Assembly: GCA_025054715.1 (NCBI GenBank)
Contig: JANWYH010000004.1
Coordinates: 62,001-126,000 of the forward strand
From: Pyrinomonadaceae bacterium
GTDB lineage: Bacteria; Acidobacteriota; Blastocatellia; Pyrinomonadales; Pyrinomonadaceae
Reading direction: 5' to 3'
DNA: 64,000 nucleotides
This document shows positions 19,989 through 27,922 of the stretch, one piece after another; positions within the stretch are counted from its first letter, which is position 1, and each line of letters starts with the position of its first letter. Below the pieces are notes generated by a model that saw nothing but the letters and a program-made list of their open reading frames with translations, was not told the origin of the DNA and ran no database searches. The position numbers and the translations under genes were made by a program.

Positions 19989-20007
19989 CGCGTTGAAAGC
20001 CTTTACC

Positions 20008-20328
20008 CTACGGCTCTTTTCGATCTACCACCGTTACAAAATCTTTTATTTTTCTAAACTTTGCATCACTCATGCCCCTTACTAAAATCAAATGTTCTGC
20101 CCGTCGGAAATGCCCATAAACTTTACGATGCTCGACAATTCTTTCCGCAAGCTTCCTCCCGACGTGCGGAAGCTTTTCTAACTCATCTACACTCGCCGAA
20201 TTTATATCAATTGCTTTTATTGAATGCGTTTTAATTTCTCTTAATGTCTCTTTTGGCTTCTCAGACTTGTAACAGCCAGACAGAAAAACCGTAAAGATAC
20301 AACTCGCTAAAAGAATTTTTCGATGCAT
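20008..20328 (-). CDS. ComEA-like helix-hairpin-helix DNA-binding lipoprotein
   Basis: Small exported DNA-binding protein. The start at ATG 20328 gives a lipoprotein signal sequence ending in the lipobox LSGC; an ATG 27 nt upstream (20355) is also in frame. The C-terminal 65 residues are a double helix-hairpin-helix domain (DINSASVDELEKLPHVGRKLAERIVEHR), as in ComEA, which binds incoming DNA outside the inner membrane. Lipid anchoring replaces the membrane helix of classic ComEA. It lies just upstream of comEC, supporting a joint role in DNA uptake. Confidence 0.88.
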   Translation of the reverse strand: MHRKILLASCIFTVFLSGCYKSEKPKETLREIKTHSIKAIDINSASVDELEKLPHVGRKLAERIVEHRKVYGHFRRAEHLILVRGMSDAKFRKIKDFVTVVDRKEP

Positions 20329-20378
20329 ACAGAAGTGTGCAAAATGGTATGTCATGCCGAAATATCAATAATTTAGCC

Positions 20379-20432
20379 CTGTGGAAAACTTTTCTTCCAC
20401 AGGAGTTTTCCACAGATTTTGTGGAAAACTCC
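20379..20432. repeat. Overlapping inverted repeats with DnaA-box-like TTTTCCACA
   Basis: Two competing hairpins share TTCCACAGG: CCTGTGGAA (20379-20387) with TTCCACAGG (20395-20403), and a 13-bp repeat GGAGTTTTCCACA (20402-20414) with TGTGGAAAACTCC (20420-20432). Three copies of TTTTCCACA (20380-20388 minus, 20406-20414 plus, 20420-20428 minus) fit the DnaA-box pattern TTWTNCACA. It sits between the HAD gene and comEA. No T-tract follows, so it is not a simple terminator; a regulator or DnaA site is possible. Confidence 0.6.
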
Positions 20433-20450
20433 CTTTATTTTGAAAAATGA

Positions 20451-21149
20451 TCAGAACCTAGGAAAGACACGAATTATCGAGTCGGGGAACCACCCATTCA
20501 GATTTGCCGTTACGGCGTCTGCACCACAGGAACGTAGTGTATGTTCATCGAAAGTATTTTTAACTGCTAGAGTCTTCATGCCAATTGACTTAGCTGCCTC
20601 TATTCCCTGTGGAACATCCTCAATAACAAGGCATTCGTAGCGTTCTAAAGGCAGATGATTCCTTGATGAACGAATCTTGTCAATCTGCCGAAAGGCTTTC
20701 AAAAAACATTCCGGATTCGGCTTGTGATTTTTAACGTCTTCTGCTGAAATCACCACATCGAAATATTTTGCTAGACCAGTTTCATCAAGAACATAATTTA
20801 TCTCTTCGCGATTTGCCATGCTTACAAGTCCTAAAGAAAAGCGGTGACTGCACTTTTTAATAAAGTTTTCCACCCCTTCAAAAAGTGGAATCTCGTCACG
20901 CAGGCCTTCTCGCCATTTTCCAGTCTTTTCTTTTATAATTTCTTCCAGCTTTTCATCGCTTATTTTTTTGCCTGCGCGTCTAAACTGCTCTTTAACGAAA
21001 GCCCGATCATCCATGCCAGTGCATGAATAATAATCTTCCTCAGTAAGTTCGATACCTTCCCTTTTTAGACAATCAGCGTAAGCCTTCATCTGTAAAGGCT
21101 CATCATTGATTATCACACCGTTAAAGTCCATTAGAATCGCTTTTATCAT
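20451..21149 (-). CDS. HAD-superfamily hydrolase (beta-phosphoglucomutase-like)
   Basis: HAD subfamily IA protein with a C1 cap. Motif I reads MDFNGVIIND: the nucleophile Asp is present, but the usual second Asp (DxD, general acid/base) is Asn. Motif II is LVSMAN (Ser), motif III the Lys in KNHKPNPE, motif IV CLVIEDVPQGIEAA. The overall layout matches beta-phosphoglucomutase and phosphoglycolate phosphatase relatives; the substrate is unknown, and the Asn change may alter the reaction. Start at ATG 21149 with GGAG about 9 nt upstream; a GTG three codons earlier is possible. Separated from comEA by the inverted repeats. Confidence 0.85.
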   Translation of the reverse strand: MIKAILMDFNGVIINDEPLQMKAYADCLKREGIELTEEDYYSCTGMDDRAFVKEQFRRAGKKISDEKLEEIIKEKTGKWREGLRDEIPLFEGVENFIKKCSHRFSLGLVSMANREEINYVLDETGLAKYFDVVISAEDVKNHKPNPECFLKAFRQIDKIRSSRNHLPLERYECLVIEDVPQGIEAAKSIGMKTLAVKNTFDEHTLRSCGADAVTANLNGWFPDSIIRVFPRF

Positions 21150-21182
21150 AGCTCTCACTCCGATATTTTGTAAAAAGCCGCT

Positions 21183-22667
21183 CTAATCGAGAAACTTCGT
21201 ATCGAAAAGGTTTCCTCTGCCAAGAATCGCATTTGGATCGAATGTTTTCTTAAAGGCAACCATTTCGTTTATGTATCTTTCGCCCATTTGCATATAGAGA
21301 TATTTCCTCTTATGCTTACCGATACCATGTTCAGCTGAGATGGTTCCACCAAGCATTATTGCCTGAGCAACGAAGCGACCATAGACGTGCCTTGCTTTTA
21401 CGGCTTCTTCTTCTGTTTTCGGCAACAGATTAACATGAAGATGATTGTCGCCTATGTGTCCGAAAATCACGTAATCCAGTCTGCTTTCTTCTAACTTTAG
21501 TTTGTAGAACCTTAGAAGGCAAGCAAAATTCTCATCCGGCACAGCCATATCAGTTCCAACTTTGCGTTGATTGTATCTTGCAATAGTTTCGTTTACTGCG
21601 ACTGGTAATGCATGCCGAAAGTGGCGCATTCGATCTCTATCCTGCTCGTTCGTCGTAAACCAAGAATCTTCAAGCAAGGCATTGTGTTTTTCAAAAAGTT
21701 CTAGCCACATCTGAAGAAGCTTATCTTCGCTTTTTTCGGTAGTTTCCTGTTCGAAAAACAAAGCTGAGCAAGCTTTACCTGGAACTTCAGGAAACTTTTT
21801 GGCGATAAATCGAAGAGCTTGTCGGTCAAAGTATTCAAGAAGTGTTGCGTCTATACTATCAATCTCACCGCTTCTCGAAGCAAAAGAAAGATTGCGAGCC
21901 TCGTTCACACATGCTAAAAGATCGGTTTCTTCTTTGAAAAAGACTATTCCGCTGAAAAAAGCTTCGGGTTTGTCAATCAATTTAAGCTCCGCCTCAACAA
22001 CTAAACCAAGTGTTCCCTCACTTCCTATGAAAATATCTACAGCATCGACCTTATCCGCTGTGAAATAACCGCTTGTATTTTTACGCACCATAGGTTGACG
22101 ATACGTTGGTAGCTTCGCTCTTATGACATTACCTTTCGATGTTTCAAGCTCGATGATTCCGTTTTGAGAAAAGATTTTTCCTCTCTCTATATCTAAGATA
22201 CTGCCATCTGCCAAGACTATCTTGAGCCTTTGGACATAAGGACGAGTCGCGCCATATTTGAAGCTACGGGCGCCACTGGCATTGGTTGCGATATTACCTC
22301 CTATTTGGCAGCTCCATTCAGTCGGATCTGGCGGATAAAATAAACCTTCTGATTCGACGATTCTTTGAAAATCTTTCAAAATTAATCCGCTCTGAACTGT
22401 AGCTTTCTTATTTTTTCTATCTAGCTCGAGCAGTTTATTGAGCCGTTCGAGCGAGATAACATAACCGCCAAAAGGAACGGCACCACCAACAGTGCCAGTT
22501 CTTGCCCCTGCTATCGTTACAGGAATTCGATCAGCATTTGCTTTAGAAATGATTTCAATTATTTCATCCGTCGTTTCAGGAATAAACACTCTATCGGCAT
22601 AGCCAACTAAATTGCTTGCATCTTTTAGATAGCTCTCAAATTCGTCTTTGTAAGTTTTTACCTGCAT
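21183..22667 (-). CDS. FAD-linked oxidase (GlcD / D-lactate dehydrogenase-like)
   Basis: Flavoprotein dehydrogenase of the VAO/PCMH family. The N-terminal half is an FAD_binding_4 domain (IPVTIAGARTGTVGGAVP and CQIGGNIATNASGARSFKYG), the C-terminal half an FAD-oxidase C domain ending in GGTISAEHGIGKHKRKYL. This is the architecture of glycolate oxidase GlcD and of D-lactate or 2-hydroxyglutarate dehydrogenases. No GlcE, GlcF or Fe-S partner is adjacent and no CCG domain is fused, so the electron acceptor and exact substrate cannot be told. Length 494 is somewhat longer than the usual 460-480. Confidence 0.88.
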   Translation of the reverse strand: MQVKTYKDEFESYLKDASNLVGYADRVFIPETTDEIIEIISKANADRIPVTIAGARTGTVGGAVPFGGYVISLERLNKLLELDRKNKKATVQSGLILKDFQRIVESEGLFYPPDPTEWSCQIGGNIATNASGARSFKYGATRPYVQRLKIVLADGSILDIERGKIFSQNGIIELETSKGNVIRAKLPTYRQPMVRKNTSGYFTADKVDAVDIFIGSEGTLGLVVEAELKLIDKPEAFFSGIVFFKEETDLLACVNEARNLSFASRSGEIDSIDATLLEYFDRQALRFIAKKFPEVPGKACSALFFEQETTEKSEDKLLQMWLELFEKHNALLEDSWFTTNEQDRDRMRHFRHALPVAVNETIARYNQRKVGTDMAVPDENFACLLRFYKLKLEESRLDYVIFGHIGDNHLHVNLLPKTEEEAVKARHVYGRFVAQAIMLGGTISAEHGIGKHKRKYLYMQMGERYINEMVAFKKTFDPNAILGRGNLFDTKFLD

Positions 22668-22706
22668 AGTTCTATGATAGCTTCGACGATAGATTCTTTA
22701 CGAAAA

Positions 22707-24047
22707 TCACAAAAAGGCAGTTTCAAGCGTCTTTAGATGATTAAGCCATTCTTCCACCACTGAATCTTTCACTATAATGGTCTGTTCTCTTTCGGGTCCT
22801 GTAGAAATCACACCTACGTTAACACCTATTGACGTTGATATAAACTCTATGTAGTCTCTTGCTTCCTTCGGTAAATCTTCAAATCGCTTAATACCTAAAG
22901 TGCTAGTCCGCCAACCCCTTAAAGATTCATAGATAGGTTTTACGCTTCTAAGTTCATGAACCGAAGCAGGAAAATGATCTATTCTTTTTCCATTAAGCTC
23001 ATACCCGACGCAAACTTTTATTTCGTCTAACTCATCGAGAACATCAAGTTTAGTTAGCGCAATCGAGTCAAAGCCATTCAAGTTAGCGGCATATCTAGTG
23101 GCAACAGCATCGAACCATCCGCATCTACGAGGTCTTCTGGTCACAGAGCCATACTCATTACCACGCTGCCTGATAAGGTGAGCTATATGTTCCTCTTCTC
23201 CTAACATCTCAGTTGGAAACGGTCCTTCACCTACACGTGTCGCGTACGTGCGAACTATTCCTAAAACACCTGTAATGTAATGCGGTGGAATACCGGCTCC
23301 AACACAAGCCCCGCCTGCTGTAGGATTTGAAGAAGTAACATAAGGATAAGTGCCGTGGTCAACATCAAGAAGAGTAGCTTGCGCACCTTCAAGTAGTATT
23401 CTTTTACCTTCTTTTTTTGCTTTGGCAAGAAAATCAGCTGTTTCACAAACAAAAGGCCTCATTCTTTCTATAAGAGGCGAGACTTCATCAAAAATCTCAT
23501 TTGAGCGCAAAGGTTCTCTACCGAAGAGAACTATTATTCGATTAGCCTCTTCGAGATTTCTTTCAATCTTGCGGCGCAAAACTTCAGGCCAAAGAGCATC
23601 CGCCACACGAATACCGCGCCTGCCGGCTTTATCTTCGTAAGCAGGTCCAATTCCTCTTAAAGTAGTTCCTATTTTTTCATTTCCTAGCCGCTCCTCGCTC
23701 GTATGGTCAAGCGCCCGATGATAAGGCATTATTAGATGAGCACGACTCGATACCTTCAATCTTTCTGAAGTTATCGAAATACCTTGCTGCTCGAGCTGTT
23801 CTATCTCTTCAAAAAACGCTTTCGGGTCAATCACCATACCGTTGCCAAGCACACAAATCTTATCTTCATGGATTATACCGGAAGGAAGAAGCCTCAAAAC
23901 AAAAGACTTTCCACCAACATGAACCGAATGCCCGGCATTGTGACCGCCTTGGTATCTAACAACTATGTCAAACCTGTCAGAAAGCAAATCAACAACCTTT
24001 CCTTTGCCTTCGTCACCCCATTGAGCACCTATCACAACAACTATCAT
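22707..24047 (-). CDS. purA: Adenylosuccinate synthetase PurA
   Basis: GTP-dependent first step from IMP to AMP. N-terminal signature VVIGAQWGDEGKGKVVDLLS with the P-loop-like GDEGKGK; further QGGHNAGH, and GPAYEDKAGRRGIRVADL-like segment (GIGPAYEDK). Full length (about 446 residues). Start choice: ATG 24047 gives the usual N terminus; a GTG at 24053 overlaps the glgA stop (GTGA) and is nearer an AGGA Shine-Dalgarno, so either could be used. It is coupled to glgA upstream on the same strand. Confidence 0.97.
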   Translation of the reverse strand: MIVVVIGAQWGDEGKGKVVDLLSDRFDIVVRYQGGHNAGHSVHVGGKSFVLRLLPSGIIHEDKICVLGNGMVIDPKAFFEEIEQLEQQGISITSERLKVSSRAHLIMPYHRALDHTSEERLGNEKIGTTLRGIGPAYEDKAGRRGIRVADALWPEVLRRKIERNLEEANRIIVLFGREPLRSNEIFDEVSPLIERMRPFVCETADFLAKAKKEGKRILLEGAQATLLDVDHGTYPYVTSSNPTAGGACVGAGIPPHYITGVLGIVRTYATRVGEGPFPTEMLGEEEHIAHLIRQRGNEYGSVTRRPRRCGWFDAVATRYAANLNGFDSIALTKLDVLDELDEIKVCVGYELNGKRIDHFPASVHELRSVKPIYESLRGWRTSTLGIKRFEDLPKEARDYIEFISTSIGVNVGVISTGPEREQTIIVKDSVVEEWLNHLKTLETAFL

Positions 24048-24049
24048 CT

Positions 24050-25480
24050 TCACGGATTCCTACCTTTCGCCATCAAATATAATTCCAAGTATTTCCTCGC
24101 TGCGTTCTCCCAAGAATTGTCCTCTTTCATTCCATTTGTCTGGATTCTCTGCCAAAGCTCTTTGTCATGATAGAAGAAAAGAGCTTCATAAATTTTTTCA
24201 AGAAACGCAGCCGAAGTAAATTCGCGAAACTTAAATCCGTTCCCTGTGAAGTTCACGGCATCAAAATCTTCTATTGTATCATCAAGTCCGCCGACAGCGT
24301 GAACTATCGGCACAGTAGCGTAGCGAAGCGAATACATCTGATTAAGTCCGCATGGTTCAAATCTAGAAGGCATCAGGAAAATATCGGCCCCAGCCTCAAT
24401 TTTATGAGCTAGCTCTTCATTGTAACCTATGTATACGCCAACTTGATCTGGCATGTGATCTCGCAACTGTTGCCAAAAGTTTTCATATTGCCACTCACCC
24501 GAGCCAAGAGCAATAATATAAGCCCCAGTTGAAAGAATCTCACCTGACACATTCATTATCAAGTCTATTCCCTTTTGAGTAGTTAGTCGGCTTATGGAAG
24601 CAAAGACTGGTTTTTCTAGATTTGAGGGCAAACCGAAACTTTCTAAAAGCTTTTGCTTGCAGATGATTTTCCCGCTAAGATCAGATAATCTGTAATTTGC
24701 TGGTATTAACGGATCGGTCTCAGGATTCCAAACTTCGTAATCTATACCATTGACTATTCCAAAAAGTCTATCAGCTCGAAGCCTCAAAAAGTAATCAAGC
24801 CCGTGACCAAATTCAGGAGTTTGAATTTCAAGACTATATCTTCTTGAAACCGTTGAAAGTAAATCGGAAACTACTATTCCGGCTTTCATTGCTGAAGCAT
24901 ATCCGTTATAAAGAAAAGCATTTATTTCAAATTCTCTTCCGAACCCAAGCTTCCAAAGCTCATCTGCGTTGAAACCTCCCTGATAAGCAAGATTATGAAT
25001 AGAAAAAACTGTTCTTGTATTCTTCCAATAAGGATCAATGTGACGAAACAAGGCAAGCTTTACTGCTGCAAATCCAGTGTGCCAATCGTTCAGATGAACA
25101 ATGTCGGGTGGAGCGCCGAGTCTTTTAATTAGGCAAAGCGCTGCATAGCTAAAAAAAGCAAATCTTTCGTAATCTTCTCTAAAACCGTAGATCGAGGAAC
25201 GATGAAAAAACTCAGGGGCATCTATTAAAAACGTCGGCGAACCGTTTGCTTCTGAATAAAAGGCTTTTGCTCTATATCGAAAACCTCTCCAATCAACCCA
25301 TAAATCATCAATAGCAACGCTCCATAAATACTTACCCTTAGTTTGTAAATAACACGGCGTTATTAGAACAGAATCCAGACCTATCTTCTTAAGCGCCTTT
25401 GGCAAAGCTCCTGCAACGTCTGCCAAACCACCAGTTTTTGAGTAAGGGACGGCTTCAGCCGAAAGAATCGCAACACGCAT
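24050..25480 (-). CDS. glgA: Glycogen (starch) synthase GlgA
   Basis: GT5 ADP/UDP-glucose-dependent alpha-1,4-glucan synthase. The ADP-glucose-binding KTGGLADVAGALP motif lies at residues 15-27; HLNDWHTG and the C-terminal PSRFEPCGLNQMYSLRYGT-type signature (RFEPCGLNQMYSLRY) with VHAVGGLDDT complete the set. Length 476 is standard. It is the first gene of a unit with purA; other glycogen genes are not in this window. Confidence 0.96.
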   Translation of the reverse strand: MRVAILSAEAVPYSKTGGLADVAGALPKALKKIGLDSVLITPCYLQTKGKYLWSVAIDDLWVDWRGFRYRAKAFYSEANGSPTFLIDAPEFFHRSSIYGFREDYERFAFFSYAALCLIKRLGAPPDIVHLNDWHTGFAAVKLALFRHIDPYWKNTRTVFSIHNLAYQGGFNADELWKLGFGREFEINAFLYNGYASAMKAGIVVSDLLSTVSRRYSLEIQTPEFGHGLDYFLRLRADRLFGIVNGIDYEVWNPETDPLIPANYRLSDLSGKIICKQKLLESFGLPSNLEKPVFASISRLTTQKGIDLIMNVSGEILSTGAYIIALGSGEWQYENFWQQLRDHMPDQVGVYIGYNEELAHKIEAGADIFLMPSRFEPCGLNQMYSLRYATVPIVHAVGGLDDTIEDFDAVNFTGNGFKFREFTSAAFLEKIYEALFFYHDKELWQRIQTNGMKEDNSWENAARKYLELYLMAKGRNP

Positions 25481-25513
25481 AAAAACTCAGGAAATTATAA
25501 ACCAACCGCTCGT

Positions 25514-25540
25514 AAAAGAAAAATCCCGCCAAACGGCGGG
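25514..25540 (-). terminator. Intrinsic terminator downstream of rho
   Basis: Minus strand: CCCGCC (535-540 side), loop GTTT, GGCGGG, then ATTTTTCTTTT. A compact GC stem with a T-rich tail, about 180 nt after the rho stop. It would end the rho transcript or a separate small RNA lying between. Confidence 0.85.
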
Positions 25541-25718
25541 AAAGCTCTCATTTTAGGCGAACTATTCTAACCCGTAAAGCGTAAAACTTTTTGCTCGATC
25601 AGAGCTTTTAACCCTTCCACAGGCATGAGTTTGGGGCGTTCCAACCATAGCAGTTTGATTATCTGCAGCAATATCAGTGGGTCAAGCTAAAATTCATCTC
25701 TGCGTCGTTGTAGCAAAG
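25541..25718. other. Gap between rho and its terminator
   Basis: Some 180 nt without a convincing gene. On the minus strand ATTTTAG plus TGACCC near the 5' side can pair with GGGTTA plus CTAAAAT near the 3' side, and GCTC/GAGC forms an inner hairpin, so the segment may fold into a long closed structure ending at the terminator. A 28-codon ATG frame is present but lacks a Shine-Dalgarno. It is either a long 3' UTR or a small RNA. Confidence 0.4.
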
Positions 25719-27182
25719 TTAGTTTTGCATTGAGGCAAGAAATTCCGCATTGGTCTTGGTCTTGCTCAGTCTCTCTAAAACGACCTCCATCTGCTCAACG
25801 GGTGAAAGCGGATTTAGAACTCGTCTCATTACCCAGATTTTGTTTAGGTCTTCCTTAGGAATTAAAAGCTCCTCCTTGCGCGTTCCTGAACGCTGAATGT
25901 CAATAGCCGGAAACAATCGCTTATCACTTAAGCGCCTATCAAGGTGAATTTCACAATTACCCGTGCCCTTAAACTCTTCAAAAATCACATCATCCATTCT
26001 TGACCCCGTGTCAATTAGTGCTGTCGCAATTATGGTAAGCGAACCTCCTTCCTCGATATTTCGCGCTGCACCGAAAAATCTTTTAGGTCTTTGCAGTGCG
26101 TTTGCATCAATACCACCAGAAAGGATTTTTCCTGAAGGCGGAACAACCGCATTGTGAGCCCTAGCAAGACGAGTAATGGAATCAAGCAAAATTACTACAT
26201 CTCTTTTATGTTCGACCAAACGTTTTGCTTTTTCTATGACCATGTCAGCAACTTGAACATGGCGAGTAGGTGGTTCGTCAAAAGTGGAACTTATGACTTC
26301 ACCTTTGACGCTCCGCTGCATGTCTGTAACTTCCTCTGGTCTTTCATCAATCAGCAAAACTATCAAAATAACCTCAGGGTGATTTTGAGTTATTGAATTT
26401 GCTATCGTTTGAAGCAACATCGTCTTACCGGTTCGAGGCGGTGCCACTATCAAAGCGCGTTGCCCTTTACCAATAGGCGTAAGCAAATCAATAACTCTGG
26501 CAGAAATGTTATCAGGTGTCGTCTCCATCTTCAGTCTTTCACAAGGATAAAGCGGCGTGAGATTATCAAAGAAAACTTTATCCCTCGCATGCTCCGGAGC
26601 TTCGAAATTTATTGCTTCAACCTTGATCAGGGCAAAGTAACGCTCTCCTTCTTTAGGAGGTCTTATTTGCCCGCTGATAGTATCGCCTGTTCTTAAATCA
26701 AACTTACGAATCTGTGATGGACTAACATAAATGTCATCAGGTCCAGGCAGATAGTTGTATTCTGGTGCTCTCAAAAAGCCAAAACCATCAGGAAGTACTT
26801 CTAAAACACCCTCAGCAAAAATAAGACCACTTTTCTCCGTCTGCGCCGCAAGAATCTTAAAAATTAGCTCTTGACGACGCATGCTTGAAGCACCATCAAC
26901 TCCAAGTTCTTTAGCTACATTCGTAAGTTCTGAGATAGACATCTCCTTCAAAGTAGCAAGATTAAAAACAGGTCCCTCAACTTTAGCAGGCGCTTCCGTC
27001 TTAGAAGTGCTCGTTTTTTCTAAGACCTCCGTTCCATTAACAGAAACATCCTCGATAACTTCTTCTACTTTTTTCTCTTCAGCTTTAGGTTCTGTAGAAA
27101 TTTCCAGAGTATCAGCGTTGTTAATCCCATTTTCCGCTGCTTTTGTTTTTTTCGTTCTGCGTTTGGTCGTTTTGGTAGCCAT
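25719..27182 (-). CDS. rho: Transcription termination factor Rho
   Basis: Hexameric RNA helicase for Rho-dependent termination. Residues 1-80 form a low-complexity Lys/Glu/Thr/Ser-rich extension (starting [11 protein letters not shown]). Next come the Rho_N helical domain ([18 protein letters not shown]), the primary RNA-binding cold-shock-like domain ([20 protein letters not shown]), and the ATPase with Walker A APPRTGKT, the [15 protein letters not shown] stretch and the Q/R-loop region. At 487 residues it is about 70 longer than E. coli Rho because of the N-terminal extension. Shine-Dalgarno GAGGAAG precedes the ATG. Confidence 0.97.
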   Translation of the reverse strand: MATKTTKRRTKKTKAAENGINNADTLEISTEPKAEEKKVEEVIEDVSVNGTEVLEKTSTSKTEAPAKVEGPVFNLATLKEMSISELTNVAKELGVDGASSMRRQELIFKILAAQTEKSGLIFAEGVLEVLPDGFGFLRAPEYNYLPGPDDIYVSPSQIRKFDLRTGDTISGQIRPPKEGERYFALIKVEAINFEAPEHARDKVFFDNLTPLYPCERLKMETTPDNISARVIDLLTPIGKGQRALIVAPPRTGKTMLLQTIANSITQNHPEVILIVLLIDERPEEVTDMQRSVKGEVISSTFDEPPTRHVQVADMVIEKAKRLVEHKRDVVILLDSITRLARAHNAVVPPSGKILSGGIDANALQRPKRFFGAARNIEEGGSLTIIATALIDTGSRMDDVIFEEFKGTGNCEIHLDRRLSDKRLFPAIDIQRSGTRKEELLIPKEDLNKIWVMRRVLNPLSPVEQMEVVLERLSKTKTNAEFLASMQN

Positions 27183-27211
27183 TTCTAACTTCCTCTTATA
27201 GAGAATTTTTA

Positions 27212-27240
27212 TAGATAAACTAGTTAGGAAAACTTGGCAA
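27212..27240 (-). promoter_or_regulatory. Probable rho promoter
   Basis: Minus strand TTGCCA (27235-27240), 17-nt spacer, TATCTA (27212-27217), about 30 nt before the rho start codon. Moderate match by sequence only. Confidence 0.4.
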
Positions 27241-27348
27241 GATTTCTAGAAAACACGACAGGAGTGCCGACCTGAAGCTTTCCCGAAAACCTCTCGGACA
27301 ACAACATAAGGTTAACTTATTTTGTCTAGAAAATCAAAACAACAAACA

Positions 27349-27921
27349 TTACCTTCTTACAGCCAAATTTATCTCCTGCCAAACCAAACTCTTGCCTTCA
27401 CCAGTAAAAGAAGAATAAGGAATTATCTTGCTTTCCGGAAAAGCCCGCTGAACATTTAGGAGGCTTTTCTGTAATTGGTTTTTAGAAATCTTATCTACCT
27501 TTGTAGCAACAATAATATGCGGTTTTTGATGAAAAATCAACCACTCATTCAACTTTTTATCAAGCTCGCTCGGCTCATGTCTTGCATCAACGAGATGAAC
27601 CGAAAGCTTTAGCTGACTTCTTTCTAAAAGGTATTCTTCCGCTATCCTTCCCCAAAGGTCACGCATCTTTTTCGATACCTTTGCGAATCCATATCCCGGC
27701 AAGTCAACGAAGTATAATTCGTTGTTTACTAAGAAGAAATTTATGCTTTGAGTTCTGCCAGGAGTATTTGATGTTCTTGCCAATCCTTTCTTTCCAGTCA
27801 AAGAGTTTATAAGTGAAGATTTACCAACATTAGAACGCCCTAAAAAAGCTATCTCAGGCTTTTCATCATTCAACCAATCTTTCTTTCCAAAGGCACTTCT
27901 GACGAAAACAGCGAAAACCAT
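27349..27921 (-). CDS. engB: Ribosome-biogenesis GTPase EngB (YihA/YsxC)
   Basis: Small TRAFAC GTPase needed for large-subunit assembly. G1 GRSNVGKSS, G2 TPGRTQ, G3 DLPGYG, G4 TKVDK and G5 SSFTGEG are all readable. Length 190 is typical. It begins one base after the lon stop codon on the same strand; a lon-engB pair is a common bacterial order, so co-expression is expected. Confidence 0.95.
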   Translation of the reverse strand: MVFAVFVRSAFGKKDWLNDEKPEIAFLGRSNVGKSSLINSLTGKKGLARTSNTPGRTQSINFFLVNNELYFVDLPGYGFAKVSKKMRDLWGRIAEEYLLERSQLKLSVHLVDARHEPSELDKKLNEWLIFHQKPHIIVATKVDKISKNQLQKSLLNVQRAFPESKIIPYSSFTGEGKSLVWQEINLAVRR

Positions 27922-27922
27922 C

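Noticed and set aside
20379-20432. DnaA-box cluster as a replication origin
   Set aside because: No dnaA, dnaN or AT-rich unwinding element nearby, and only three boxes in hairpin arms.
24340-24380. GGTTCAAATC as a tRNA T-loop
   Set aside because: It lies inside glgA with no acceptor or anticodon stem around it; no tRNA was found in the window.
25590-25680. 28-codon frame after rho as a small gene such as rpmE
   Set aside because: No zinc Cys pattern, no ribosome-binding site, and no similarity to L31.
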